NCBI RefSeq assembly: GCF_002860325.1
Contig: NZ_PKOJ01000010.1
Span: 1-64,000, forward strand
Source: Neptunicoccus cionae
GTDB taxonomy: Bacteria; Pseudomonadota; Alphaproteobacteria; Rhodobacterales; Rhodobacteraceae
Direction of reading: 5' to 3'
DNA length: 64,000 bases
Position 1 is the stretch's first letter, and the number at the start of each line of letters is the position of its first letter. Position numbers and translations under genes: made by a program. Below, one piece after another: positions 50,647-59,567 of this stretch. The notes beneath the pieces are model-generated. The model was not told the origin of the DNA, ran no database searches, and saw only the letters and a list, made by a program, of their open reading frames with translations.

Positions 50647-51726
50647 ATGCGGGTGAGTGTTGTGGGGGCGGGAATATGGGGACTGGCCAGCGCATATGCC
50701 TGCGCGCTGCGGGGCGATGAGGTCACCGTGTACGAAGCCGGAGAAGTCGGTTGTGGCGCCAGTGGCGGAATCGTTGGGGCGCTTGCCCCGCTGGTGCCTG
50801 ATCAGTGGACACCGAAAAAGCAGTTCCAGTTCGAATCGCTCCACAGTGCCGCGAATTTCTGGGCCGAAGTGGATAAAAAGTCCGGCCAGCTTTCAGGATA
50901 TGGACGGATCGGGCGCGTACAGCCCTTGCAGACCGAACGGGCAAAAGAACTGGCCGTAGCCCGCGCCGAAGAATCCCGCACTCTTTGGCAGGGAAAGTAC
51001 CAATGGACGCTTCACTCCTGCCCCGAATTCATCGCGCCAGAGGTAGCCCCGTTGGGCGTTATCCATGACACACTTTCAGCCCGCATCTTTCCCGCACAGG
51101 CGGCCCGTTCCCTTGCACTGGCCTGCAAAACCCTTGGTGTGAAAATTCTGGAAAACCACCGCGTAGAGAGCTTGCATCCGGACGGCTTTAGCGGTGCCTT
51201 CGGCAGGGTAAAATCGGATGCGGTGATCCTCTCTGCCGGATCGGAAGGATTTCGCATGATGGACCCCTATGTGCCGATCCATGAGACAACCGGCGTCAAG
51301 GGACAGGCCGCCCTGCTTGATGCCGATCTGACCGGACAGCCTCAGGTCTATGCCGGAGGGGTTTATGTGATCCCCCATGCCAACGGCACCGTCGCGATCG
51401 GCTCCACATCCGAGACAAGCTGGGACTATCCGGAACCCGACGGCAAGCTGGATGCGGTAATCGCACAGGCCCGTGCGATGGTGCCAGCGCTGGCCGATGC
51501 GCCGGTGCTGCAAAGGTGGGCCGGCATCCGCCCCAAGGCGCGACGGCGCGACCCGATGGTTGGAAAACTGCCGGAACTGGAACGGGTCTTTACGGTATCA
51601 GGGGCCTTCAAAATCGGCTTTGGCCTTGCCCACAGCCTTGGAGAGGTCATGGCGCGAATGATCCGCGACGAACCCTACTCGATCCCCGAAAGTTTCACAG
51701 TAGAGTGGCATCTGGCAGGCGGGTAA
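50647..51726 (+). CDS. FAD-dependent oxidoreductase, MnmC2-like (DAO family)
   Basis: A 359-residue D-amino-acid-oxidase-fold flavoenzyme. The FAD loop is VSVVGAGIWGLASAYACALR at the N-terminus; VYEAGEVGCGASGGIVGALA matches the MnmC C-domain pattern CGxSGxxxGxLxP. GVYVIPHANGTVAIGSTSET and RWAGIRPKARRRDPMVGKLP follow, also typical of MnmC2 (RxGxRxxxxDxxPxxG). It is divergent from mnmD, so it is the likely oxidase converting cmnm5s2U to nm5s2U, giving a split MnmC. The start is ATG at 50647, with GGAG seven bases upstream; GTG at 50641 is too close to that site. A glycine/sarcosine oxidase role is the alternative. Confidence 0.82.
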   Translation: MRVSVVGAGIWGLASAYACALRGDEVTVYEAGEVGCGASGGIVGALAPLVPDQWTPKKQFQFESLHSAANFWAEVDKKSGQLSGYGRIGRVQPLQTERAKELAVARAEESRTLWQGKYQWTLHSCPEFIAPEVAPLGVIHDTLSARIFPAQAARSLALACKTLGVKILENHRVESLHPDGFSGAFGRVKSDAVILSAGSEGFRMMDPYVPIHETTGVKGQAALLDADLTGQPQVYAGGVYVIPHANGTVAIGSTSETSWDYPEPDGKLDAVIAQARAMVPALADAPVLQRWAGIRPKARRRDPMVGKLPELERVFTVSGAFKIGFGLAHSLGEVMARMIRDEPYSIPESFTVEWHLAGG

Positions 51727-51729
51727 ACC

Positions 51730-52545
51730 CTAGCCTGCTTTCGCGCTCATACACATACGGCCGTCCGATCCGCGCACCCAAAGCGCCAGCCCGTTGTCGC
51801 CTTCCGGGCGGGCGCAAAAAGTGGCTTCCTCAAAGTCGAACAGCGGTGCTGTCGCACGGAAGGAAAAGCGGGACAGCTCCCCCAACATCCCCTGCGCGAG
51901 GTTTACCAGCATCTGGGCAAGGATCGGTCCATGCACCACCAGCCCGGCATAGCCCTCGACCTGCATTGCATAATCGCGGTCGTAATGGATACGGTGACCG
52001 TTAAATGTCAGCGCGGAATAACGGAACAGATCAGTGGGCGAGAATTTCCGGCTTTGGCTCACGGTTTCGTCCGTAGGCGCAACCGGCGGCACCGGTTTGG
52101 GCGCATCTGGTGCAGCTTCTTCCCGATAAAGCAGGGACTGGGTCTCTGACAGGCACAACTCCCCCCACTGGGTGATCTTGTGGTCCAGCGTCACGACCGC
52201 CAGTTTGCCGCTGCGGGCGTCCTTTTCCTGAACATCTGTAATAGTGGTCCGTTTGACTGCCGGTTCGCCCAGCCGGATCGGTGTATGAAACTCCAGCGCG
52301 CCCCCTGCCCACATCCGCCGTGGAAGACCGAGATTGGGAATGAAATCCCCTGTCCGGGGATGCCCGTCACGTCCCAGATCAGCGGGGCGTTGCGGTTCCC
52401 AGAAATAGGCGTAATGCCAGAAGGGCGGCAAAGGATCGCGCGCCTCCGGCACAGGGCCAGCCAGATCCAGCGTAGCCTTCATCGCAGCCGCGCGGGCCGG
52501 ATCGAGCGTATCGGAGATTTCAACGGTTCTACCAAGTGCTTTCAT
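51730..52545 (-). CDS. MaoC/FAS1-like dehydratase domain protein
   Basis: A 271-residue double hot-dog protein. The N-terminal half contains GALEFHTPIRLGEPAVKRTT, as in FAS1-like dehydratase or HTD2 proteins. The C-terminal half holds the hydratase signature SALTFNGHRIHYDRDYA with Asn/His and Asp in the expected places, then EGYAGLVVHGPILAQML. This fits mesaconyl-C4-CoA hydratase and 3-hydroxyacyl-thioester dehydratase-like enzymes common in alphaproteobacteria. The substrate is likely a CoA thioester. Start set at 52545 with CAGG near; an ATG at 52581 is possible. It is convergent with the MnmC2-like gene, three bases apart. Confidence 0.85.
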   Translation of the reverse strand: MKALGRTVEISDTLDPARAAAMKATLDLAGPVPEARDPLPPFWHYAYFWEPQRPADLGRDGHPRTGDFIPNLGLPRRMWAGGALEFHTPIRLGEPAVKRTTITDVQEKDARSGKLAVVTLDHKITQWGELCLSETQSLLYREEAAPDAPKPVPPVAPTDETVSQSRKFSPTDLFRYSALTFNGHRIHYDRDYAMQVEGYAGLVVHGPILAQMLVNLAQGMLGELSRFSFRATAPLFDFEEATFCARPEGDNGLALWVRGSDGRMCMSAKAG

Positions 52546-52612
52546 AACCTGTTCATCGCCCGATTGAGCGGGTATAGGCAAGGGGTGAATTTATTAAGTC
52601 GGCGGATATTTC

Positions 52613-53014
52613 ATGACGAAACCGGAACTTACAGGCTTGGACCATCTGGTTCTTACGGTCGGGGATATGGACGAAACCGTTGCCTTTTATACCCGTGTTC
52701 TAGGGATGACAGAAGCGCGATTTACCGTGGCAGACGGCACCATCCGCAGTGCATTGGCCTTTGGCAGCATCAAGATCAACCTGCATCCGGCCGATGCGCC
52801 CTTTGCCCCCCACGCCCGCACACCGGCGCGCGGCTCTGCCGACCTGTGTTTGCTTACCAACGCGCCGCTCGACGACTGGATCGCGCATCTGCAGCACTGC
52901 GAGGTGGAGCTTCTGGACGGGCCTGTCCCCCGTACCGGAGCACGAGGCCCGATGACCTCTATTTACTTGCGGGACCCTGACGGCAACCTGATCGAGATCG
53001 CCTGCTATGACTGA
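52613..53014 (+). CDS. VOC-family (glyoxalase-like) protein
   Basis: A 133-residue vicinal-oxygen-chelate protein. ELTGLDHLVLTVGDMDETVA opens the fold with the first metal histidine in LDHLVLTV; VAFYTRVLGM, RTPARGSADLCLLTNAP and YLRDPDGNLIEIACYD with the final glutamate complete the metal site. The type suggests a dioxygenase, glyoxalase or resistance protein of unknown substrate. Its end overlaps the next gene by eight bases, so the two are coupled. Confidence 0.88.
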   Translation: MTKPELTGLDHLVLTVGDMDETVAFYTRVLGMTEARFTVADGTIRSALAFGSIKINLHPADAPFAPHARTPARGSADLCLLTNAPLDDWIAHLQHCEVELLDGPVPRTGARGPMTSIYLRDPDGNLIEIACYD

Positions 53015-53759
53015 ATTTTTTGCAGTGCTCGACATCAGCTTTGGCATTTGGTTCGCATGTTTTTGTGCGGTCACATTATCGTCGTTCATACAGCGCCTGT
53101 CCGGACAGGCCTTTGGCATTGTCGCAGCGCCGCTGATTGCGCTGGTGGCGCCGCAGTTCTTGCCTGCAGGCTTGCTGCTGCTGGGAATCTCGGTCGGTCT
53201 GACCTCTACCGCGGTGGACATTTCCGCGATCAACAAGGCCGAGATCATCCCCGGTTTCTTTGGCCGTGCGCTTGGCGCGGTGCTGGCCGCAATGGTGGCG
53301 GCGCAGATCACGGATGTGGACATGATTGCAGGGCTGACAGGACTGGTGGTTCTGGCCGGCATCGCGCTCAGCCTGTCGGGTATCCGCGTGCGGATTGCGC
53401 CTGTGTCGCTAACACTGGCGGGCATTGCTGCGGGACTAATGGGCACGATCACGGCTGTCGGTGCGCCGCCAATGGCGCTGTTGTACCAGCACGAGCCTGC
53501 AAAACGGTCCCGCGCGATGCAGAACGCGTTCTTCTTCTGGGGCATGTGCGTATCGGTGCTTGCACTGGCGTGGCAGGGACTGGTGACAGGGCGGCATCTG
53601 GTCTTTGCCCTGTCCCTTATCCCCGCAATTGTTCTGGGGCTGTCCACTTCCATGCCGCTGGCCAGACGGATGGAGCGCAAGGCGCTACGACCCTATGCGC
53701 TCGGTCTGTCTGCTTTTGCGGCGACCACTCTGATCCTGCGGCTGATACTCTCGCATTAG
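53007..53759 (+). CDS. TSUP-family (TauE/SafE) membrane protein
   Basis: A 250-residue polytopic membrane protein with about eight helices. GFWFACFCAVTLSSFIQRLS-like opening and LSGQAFGIVAAPLIALVAPQ resemble the TauE/SafE family of sulfite or sulfonate exporters, and GTITAVGAPPMALLYQHEPA is the conserved second-repeat motif (GxGxPP). The start overlaps the VOC gene by eight bases. The substrate is open; sulfur oxyanion export is the family guess. Confidence 0.85.
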   Translation: MTEFFAVLDISFGIWFACFCAVTLSSFIQRLSGQAFGIVAAPLIALVAPQFLPAGLLLLGISVGLTSTAVDISAINKAEIIPGFFGRALGAVLAAMVAAQITDVDMIAGLTGLVVLAGIALSLSGIRVRIAPVSLTLAGIAAGLMGTITAVGAPPMALLYQHEPAKRSRAMQNAFFFWGMCVSVLALAWQGLVTGRHLVFALSLIPAIVLGLSTSMPLARRMERKALRPYALGLSAFAATTLILRLILSH

Positions 53760-53783
53760 GCAGGTGTCAGGGGGCAAGCGGAT

Positions 53784-56003
53784 CTAACGCTTTTTCTTGC
53801 GCCCCTTGACCAGTTTGCGCTTCTTGCTGGGTGCACGGCGGCCGCTTTCGCCTTTGGGCATGGGCTTACCGCCCACTTCGATCAGTTCCAGCAACAGACC
53901 ACCCGTCATCGGCGCAGCTTCGGCCAGACGCACGGTTGCGGGCATCCCGACAGAGATCACCCTACCGGAGCGGTCGCCCCTCAGGGACTTGTTTTCGTGA
54001 TCGTAGACCCAGTATTCGCGACCCAGATTGGACAGAGGGATCATCCCGTCTGCGCCGGTTTCGTCCAGCTTCACGAACAATCCGAACCGCGCGATACCAG
54101 ACACGCGGCCTGAAAACTCGTTCCCGACCCGTTCGGACAGGAAAGCCGCAAGGTAGCGGTCCGTTGTATCCCGTTCCGCCAGCATGGAGCGCCGTTCCGT
54201 CTGGGAAATCCAGTCGCCGGTATCCGACAGCCCTTCGACATCCTCGGGACGCAATCCGTCATCGCCCCAGCCGTGGGCCGAGATCAATGCGCGGTGCACC
54301 AGAAGATCGGCATAACGCCGGATCGGAGAGGTGAAATGCGCATAGCGTTTCAGGTTCAGACCGAAATGCCCGAAATTATCCGTGCCGTAATAGGCCTGTG
54401 TCATGGAACGCAGCACAGTCAGGTTGATCACCTCTGCATCCTCTGTGCCCGCCGCCGCATCCAGCAGTTTGTTAAGGTTGGAGGTTTTCAGCACCTGACC
54501 TTTAGGCAAAGACAAACCCGCGCTTTCAGCAGTTTCGCGCAGGGATTCCAGCTTCTCTGGTGAAGGTTCTTCGTGCACGCGGTACAACAACGGCTGGCGC
54601 TTCTGCTCCAGCGTTTCTGCGGCACAAACATTGGCCGTCACCATGAATTCTTCAACCAGCTTGTGGGCATCGAACCTTTCACGGAAGGCGACACTTGTGA
54701 CGACGCCTTCATCCGACAGAACGATCTGGCGTTCGGGCAGGTCAAGGTTCAGGGGCTGGCGTTCGTTGCGCGCCTTTGTAGCACTCGCATAGGCGGCGAA
54801 CAGGTCGTTGATCGGTCCGGCCAGCGGTTCTGTCGCGCTGTCATAGGTGCCTTTTGAAGCGGCCTGCGCCTGCTCGTAAGACAGCGACGCGGGGGAGCGC
54901 ATCAGCCCGCGATGGAATTCGTGGTGCAACCGGCGGCCCTTGGCGTTCAGCACAATCCGCACAGCGATACAGGCGCGGTCCACACCTTCGTGAAGCGAAC
55001 ACAGATCCCCCGAAAGCGCATCGGGCAGCATCGGCACAACACGGTCGGGAAAATAGCTGGAATTGCCCCGCTTGCGGGCCTCTTTGTCCAGTTGCGAACC
55101 GGGGCGCACGTAATGTGCCACATCGGCAATCGCCACCCAGACCACATGGCCGCCCTCATTCTTCGGGTCGTCATCAGGGATGGCACAGATCGCGTCGTCA
55201 TGGTCCCGTGCATCAGACGGGTCGATGGTAAACAGCGGCAGGTGACGCAGGTCTTTGCGCTTGCCCAGCGCCACCGGCTTGGCGGCTTCTGCTTCGGCAA
55301 TCACATCATCAGGGAAGTGGTCAGGAATGCCGTGCTGGTGAATCGCAATCAGTGATATGGATTTGGGCGCCATGGGATCGCCGAGACGTTCGACAATCCG
55401 CGCCTTTCCAAGCCCCGCGTGGCGCTGCTTGCCTATCTGCTCGGCCTCGACCAGTTCGCCGTCCTTGGCACCGCCAGCCTCTGCCCCCGGCACGATAAAT
55501 TCACGGTCTGCTTTCTTGTCCACCGGAACCAGCCGCCCGCCTTCAGAGCCGACACGGTAAATCCCGAGTATGCGCTGCGGACCGGACCCGATGCGCCGGA
55601 TCAAACGGCCCTCATATTTCACATCAGGATCGTTTGACGGAGACAGGCGCAACAGCACCTGATCATTGGCCCCAAGGGCCGGATCACCCTTCTTGGCCAT
55701 GATCAACGCGCGGGGGCCATCGCCCTCTCCGTCCCATTCCAGCGGCTTGGCAAACAGATCGCCGTTTTCATCCGGTGGCAGCACCATCATGACGGACACA
55801 GGGGGCAATTCGCCCGCGCCTGTGTAATTGCGTTTCTTCTTTTCGATATGACCTTCTTCGGTCAGGTCCTTAAGAATCCGCTTAAGTTCTATCCGGTCGC
55901 TGCCTTTGATCCCAAAGGCCCGCGCCACGTCCCGTTTGCTCGATTTGCCGGGGTTGTCCTTGATCCATTCAAGGACTTGTTCTTTTGTAGGTAGTTGTTT
56001 CAT
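53784..56003 (-). CDS. rnr: Ribonuclease R
   Basis: 3'-5' exoribonuclease that degrades structured RNA, 739 residues. The N-terminal HTH_12 domain (residues 1-60: DVARAFGIKGSDRIELKRIL) is followed by cold-shock and RNB domains. The catalytic cluster is FTIDPSDARDHDDAICAI, and VVWVAIADVAHYVRPGSQLD and YAHFTSPIRRYADLLVHRAL are RNB hallmarks. An S1 domain (FSGRVSGIARFGLFVKLDET) precedes a basic tail. Start taken at 56003. It follows the dapE-GNAT-GT run after 56 bases on the same strand. In some bacteria RNase R works with SmpB-tmRNA; smpB is 9 kb away. Confidence 0.95.
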   Translation of the reverse strand: MKQLPTKEQVLEWIKDNPGKSSKRDVARAFGIKGSDRIELKRILKDLTEEGHIEKKKRNYTGAGELPPVSVMMVLPPDENGDLFAKPLEWDGEGDGPRALIMAKKGDPALGANDQVLLRLSPSNDPDVKYEGRLIRRIGSGPQRILGIYRVGSEGGRLVPVDKKADREFIVPGAEAGGAKDGELVEAEQIGKQRHAGLGKARIVERLGDPMAPKSISLIAIHQHGIPDHFPDDVIAEAEAAKPVALGKRKDLRHLPLFTIDPSDARDHDDAICAIPDDDPKNEGGHVVWVAIADVAHYVRPGSQLDKEARKRGNSSYFPDRVVPMLPDALSGDLCSLHEGVDRACIAVRIVLNAKGRRLHHEFHRGLMRSPASLSYEQAQAASKGTYDSATEPLAGPINDLFAAYASATKARNERQPLNLDLPERQIVLSDEGVVTSVAFRERFDAHKLVEEFMVTANVCAAETLEQKRQPLLYRVHEEPSPEKLESLRETAESAGLSLPKGQVLKTSNLNKLLDAAAGTEDAEVINLTVLRSMTQAYYGTDNFGHFGLNLKRYAHFTSPIRRYADLLVHRALISAHGWGDDGLRPEDVEGLSDTGDWISQTERRSMLAERDTTDRYLAAFLSERVGNEFSGRVSGIARFGLFVKLDETGADGMIPLSNLGREYWVYDHENKSLRGDRSGRVISVGMPATVRLAEAAPMTGGLLLELIEVGGKPMPKGESGRRAPSKKRKLVKGRKKKR

Positions 56004-56059
56004 ACCCTGCGATACCACGGCGCAATGCAAAGGTCATTGGCAAAACGCTGCTCGGCGGT

Positions 56060-56650
56060 CTATGGCGCAGTGACTGTGGCAAGGTCAGAGGCACGGTCCA
56101 CATCCTGCAATTCCGCCACCATCGCACAGGACAGCCCGCGCAGGGTTGCAAGGGTATCGGCGCGGGCGTGTTCACTGCTCCAGCGCACGCCTTTGAACAG
56201 TTCGCGCGGTGCAGGGCGGGCGTTTTTCAACCCCACCAGCCAGTAACCGCCATCTGGCGCCGGACCAAGCACAGCATCATGATCGCCCAGCGCCTTGAAC
56301 GCATCGGCAATATGGCGCGGAGTAATGCCCGGAATATCCGCCCCGATCACCAGAACCGGCCCCGGAACAGGGCTGCGCAAGGCACGGCCCATCCGGTCCC
56401 CGAGATCGCCGCCCCCTTGGGCAAAACGGGGCAGATGGGACGGCCAGATGCGGCTGTGCACCCCTGCATGATCAGGAGACACCGCCAACACCGTCTGCCA
56501 GCGCGGGTCCGCAGAGAGGCGGCGAATTAACCGGCGGGTCTGATGGCGGAACCACCATGTGGCTGGGATCGTTCCGATATCCCCGCCCAGCCGCGTTTTC
56601 ACACGGCCCGGTCGGGGTTCTTTCACCATTATGTAAAGTTGCGGCGTCAC
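56060..56650 (-). CDS. TIGR04282-type glycosyltransferase (DUF2064)
   Basis: A 196-residue GT-A-fold protein of the DUF2064/TIGR04282 family, linked to arsenosugar-type glycosyltransfer in name. It shows YIMVKEPRPGRVKTRLG at the N-terminus (the nucleotide-binding PxxGxxKTRL), GGGDLGDRMGRAL, VLVIGADIPGITPRHIADAF and VLGPAPDGGYWLVGL. The GTG start overlaps the stop of the GNAT gene by four bases (GTGA), giving coupling. The donor and acceptor are not known, and no arsenic gene is nearby, so arsenosugar synthesis should not be assumed. Confidence 0.88.
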   Translation of the reverse strand: MTPQLYIMVKEPRPGRVKTRLGGDIGTIPATWWFRHQTRRLIRRLSADPRWQTVLAVSPDHAGVHSRIWPSHLPRFAQGGGDLGDRMGRALRSPVPGPVLVIGADIPGITPRHIADAFKALGDHDAVLGPAPDGGYWLVGLKNARPAPRELFKGVRWSSEHARADTLATLRGLSCAMVAELQDVDRASDLATVTAP

Positions 56651-57063
56651 AGCCCCCGCTCCATCATCAAATGGGGGATCCCCGCATCGTCGAACACATC
56701 GCCGTAGCTCGCATAACCGAGCCGCTCGTAAAACGACAACGCCCGCGTCTGTGCCGACAGGATCACCCGAGTGGCACCAGTCGCGCGGGCGGCATCGTGA
56801 CAAGCTTCAAGCACAGCGATCCCGACAGCCTTTCCCCGAAATTGAGGGAGGACACAAACCCTCCCGATCCGCGCCGTTGTTCCGAACGGAAGCACCCGCG
56901 CGCATCCTGCCGGTATATCCCCTTGGCGGGCCAGCACATGAATGGCAGTTGCGTCCTTACCGTCAAACTCTTCTGCTTCCGAAATGCCTTGTTCGTCCAT
57001 GAACACCTTACGGCGCAGGGCGAAACAACTGTCCAGATCATCGGTCACTTCAACACGCAGCAT
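56647..57063 (-). CDS. GNAT N-acetyltransferase, ElaA-like
   Basis: A 138-residue acetyltransferase. The ElaA-style opening is FALRRKVFMDEQGISEAEEF, then ATAIHVLARQGDIPAGCARV, the acetyl-CoA loop RIGRVCVLPQFRGKAVGIAV (Q/RxxGxG/A) and the C-terminal SFYERLGYASYGDVFDDAGI. The substrate is unknown. The ATG shares one base with the dapE stop, and its stop overlaps the next gene by four bases, so it is embedded in a dapE-GNAT-GT operon. Confidence 0.88.
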   Translation of the reverse strand: MLRVEVTDDLDSCFALRRKVFMDEQGISEAEEFDGKDATAIHVLARQGDIPAGCARVLPFGTTARIGRVCVLPQFRGKAVGIAVLEACHDAARATGATRVILSAQTRALSFYERLGYASYGDVFDDAGIPHLMMERGL

Positions 57064-58214
57064 CAGGCGAAATAGTCCGTCAGGATGCGGGTATAGATGG
57101 ATTTCAACTGCTCGATCTGGGCCACTTCGACATGTTCATCCACTTGATGCATGGTTTTACCCACCAGCCCGAATTCTACTACCGGACAGTGGCTTTTGAC
57201 GAACCGTGCATCCGAGGTGCCGCCCGAGGTGGACATCACAGGCTCCACCCCTGTTTCTGCTTTTACAGACTTGGCAATCAGCGTGGATAACTCTCCCGGA
57301 GGGGTAAAGAAACTCTCGCCGGAGACTTTGACCTGCATGTCAAAAGAGATGTCGAACAGGCTCGCCACCCCGTCCATCTCGCGCTGCAGCCAGTTGGTCA
57401 GCGCGGTCGAGGTCCATGTGTCGTTGAACCGGATATTCACCGTTGCGCGGCATTGGGCCGGAATAACATTATTGGCCGGATTGCCTGTGTCGATGGTGGT
57501 CACGGCCAGGGTGGTCGGGTCAAAATGATCTGTTCCCTCATCCAGCGTATGGGCGGCGAGTGTGGCCATCAGTTGCGCCATGGCAGGCAGCGGGTTTTTG
57601 GCGCGGTGCGGATAGGCGGAATGGCCCTGCACACCGGTTGCGGTGAAAAACGCAGTCATGGACCCGCGCCGCCCGATTTTCATCATTTCGCCCATTTCAT
57701 TCGGGCAGGTCGGTTCCCCCACAAGGCAATGGTCGATCCGTTCGCCCTGTGCATCCATCCAGTCCAGCAGCGCGGTAGTTCCGTCCAGCGCATCGCCCTC
57801 TTCGTCGCCAGTAATCGCCAGCACAACGGAACCGTCCGGCGGGCTGTTGCGCACGAAATCAATCGCAGCGGCGGCAAAGGCGGCCACGCCGGATTTCATA
57901 TCCGTTGCCCCGCGCCCGTAGAGAATACCGTCCCTGATCTCCGCACCGAAAGGATCAACCGTCCAGGCGTCCACATCCCCGACAGGCACCACATCCGTAT
58001 GGCCGTTAAATCCGAAAGTCCGCCCGTTCGCCCCCTGCCCCCAGCGGGCAAACAGGTTTGACACGCCACCACGATCCACCCGCGTACAGGTAAACCCCGC
58101 ACCGGACAGCAGCCTGTCCAGCAGCACCAGCGCGCCGCCTTCATCAGGGGTTACGGAAGCGCATTTCACAAGGTCAGCTGTCAGTTTTACGGGATCAATC
58201 GGTTCGTGGGTCAT
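57063..58214 (-). CDS. dapE: Succinyl-diaminopimelate desuccinylase
   Basis: Zinc hydrolase of the M20 family that releases LL-diaminopimelate from its N-succinyl form, for lysine and peptidoglycan. The 383-residue protein has the metal ligands in [12 protein letters not shown] (His), [14 protein letters not shown] (Asp), [12 protein letters not shown] (Glu-Glu) and the late [18 protein letters not shown] (His). AAGGAGA lies before the ATG at 58214, a clear ribosome site that decides the start over the longer frame. It heads the minus-strand run with the GNAT and GT genes. Confidence 0.96.
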   Translation of the reverse strand: MTHEPIDPVKLTADLVKCASVTPDEGGALVLLDRLLSGAGFTCTRVDRGGVSNLFARWGQGANGRTFGFNGHTDVVPVGDVDAWTVDPFGAEIRDGILYGRGATDMKSGVAAFAAAAIDFVRNSPPDGSVVLAITGDEEGDALDGTTALLDWMDAQGERIDHCLVGEPTCPNEMGEMMKIGRRGSMTAFFTATGVQGHSAYPHRAKNPLPAMAQLMATLAAHTLDEGTDHFDPTTLAVTTIDTGNPANNVIPAQCRATVNIRFNDTWTSTALTNWLQREMDGVASLFDISFDMQVKVSGESFFTPPGELSTLIAKSVKAETGVEPVMSTSGGTSDARFVKSHCPVVEFGLVGKTMHQVDEHVEVAQIEQLKSIYTRILTDYFA

Positions 58215-58266
58215 AGGGTCTTCTCCTTTGCGCACAGACCTACCTGCGCCACGGCGCGGCATCAAG

Positions 58267-58941
58267 TCAGGGGTTCGTGATTTCCCGTGCAAAGGTGCAA
58301 GGGGCCGTCGCGGTATAAGCCGCCCCGCTGCCGGGCAGATCACAGGTCAGTTGAGAGGCATGAAGATGCAGACGCGGGCTGCTTTCGGCCAGATCGGGCG
58401 CTGCATAAAACCTGTCGCCTACAATCGCATGCCCCATAAAGGCCATGTGCAGACGCAACTGGTGGCTGCGCCCTGTGAGGGGTGTCAACTCTACTAGCGT
58501 TGTGTGCGCCAGACGCCGCAACACCCGCCAGTCCGTGCGCGAAGGCTTCCCCGCCGGATCAATCTTTTGCAGCGGCCGGTTCGGCCAGTCCTTCATAAGG
58601 GGCGCGTCAACTGTGCCGCTGTCCTCCTGCGGGTGGCCCCCGATTTCCGCGATATAGGTTTTCGCTGCCTTTCGCGTTTCAAACTGTCGGTTCAACACCC
58701 GCTGTGCCGCCGCTGTCCGCGCAAACACCATCACGCCAGAGGTATCCATATCCAGCCGGTGAACCAGCCGCACTTCGGGATCGTCAGAGAGCAACCGGTT
58801 GAGCAGGCTGTCCTTATGCTCCGGCAATCGTCCGGGTACGGACAACAGGCCCGCAGGTTTGTCCACAAACAGCAGATCATCGTCACGATAGAGCACCGTT
58901 ACAGGGTCGGTGGGCGGAAGATAAAGGAACGGCGGTTTCAT
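58267..58941 (-). CDS. RluA-family pseudouridine synthase
   Basis: A 224-residue RNA pseudouridine synthase without an S4 domain. The catalytic motif is [19 protein letters not shown] with the active Asp, preceded by [16 protein letters not shown], and followed by [20 protein letters not shown] and IVGDRFYA. The size and lack of an S4 domain are like RluA itself, which modifies 23S rRNA and some tRNAs; the exact target cannot be told. The ATG is 46 bases above dapE's upstream gap and the gene reads the same way. Confidence 0.9.
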   Translation of the reverse strand: MKPPFLYLPPTDPVTVLYRDDDLLFVDKPAGLLSVPGRLPEHKDSLLNRLLSDDPEVRLVHRLDMDTSGVMVFARTAAAQRVLNRQFETRKAAKTYIAEIGGHPQEDSGTVDAPLMKDWPNRPLQKIDPAGKPSRTDWRVLRRLAHTTLVELTPLTGRSHQLRLHMAFMGHAIVGDRFYAAPDLAESSPRLHLHASQLTCDLPGSGAAYTATAPCTFAREITNP

Positions 58942-59046
58942 CGCCCCGCCATATACCCGATGCGGCCAAAGGGGAAGTTGCGCAAGGTCAGCCTTGCCCG
59001 AAATAACACAGCCCCCCTAAGCTGTCCGCAACAGAGGAGGACCCCC

Positions 59047-59457
59047 ATGCACCCGACAATCGAGAAGTTCAAGGAAATCGCCAGCAAGGGCGATGAGGCT
59101 GGAATGTTAACTATTCTGGCCGATCAGGTGGAATTCCGCCCGCCCACCTATTTCGCCACATGGACCGGCAAGGAACCTGTGGCCGCCGTGCTCGGCCATG
59201 TGGGGCAAGTGTTTGAGGATTTTAAATACCGCCGTGTGATGGGGGACTGCAAGGACTGGGCGCTGGAGTTCCAGTGCAAGATCGGCGAGCTCGACGCAGT
59301 GGGTGTGGACCTGCTGACGCTGGATGATGAGGGGAAGATCATCAACTTCGAGGTGGTCATGCGCCCGTATAAATCAATCGGTGCGCTGAAAGAAGCGATG
59401 ATGCAAAAGGTTCAGACCGACGCCCGTTTTCTGGAGTTCCGCAAAGCCCTGAGCTGA
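59047..59457 (+). CDS. NTF2-like (SnoaL-type) protein
   Basis: A 136-residue small cone-shaped protein of the NTF2/SnoaL-like superfamily: HPTIEKFKEIASKGDEAGML, then ILADQVEFRPPTYFATWTGK, AVLGHVGQVFEDFKYRRVM, and a C-terminal strand pattern LTLDDEGKIINFEVVMRPYK. These folds serve as isomerases, cyclases or ligand carriers; no activity can be named. AGGAGGA lies before the ATG, which is a strong ribosome site. It is divergent from the pseudouridine synthase gene. Confidence 0.8.
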   Translation: MHPTIEKFKEIASKGDEAGMLTILADQVEFRPPTYFATWTGKEPVAAVLGHVGQVFEDFKYRRVMGDCKDWALEFQCKIGELDAVGVDLLTLDDEGKIINFEVVMRPYKSIGALKEAMMQKVQTDARFLEFRKALS

Positions 59458-59567
59458 CCTTGACCAGTCGCAGCGATGACAGGTGACACAGGCAGGACAA
59501 CTGCCCTATAACTTAAGAACCGAGGTGCCGGAGGTGCACCGCCTTTTTCAGCCCGAGAGGTAATATT

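Noticed and set aside
56060-57063. Arsenosugar biosynthesis locus
   Set aside because: Only the family name of the glycosyltransferase points there; no arsM or radical-SAM arsenosugar gene is nearby.
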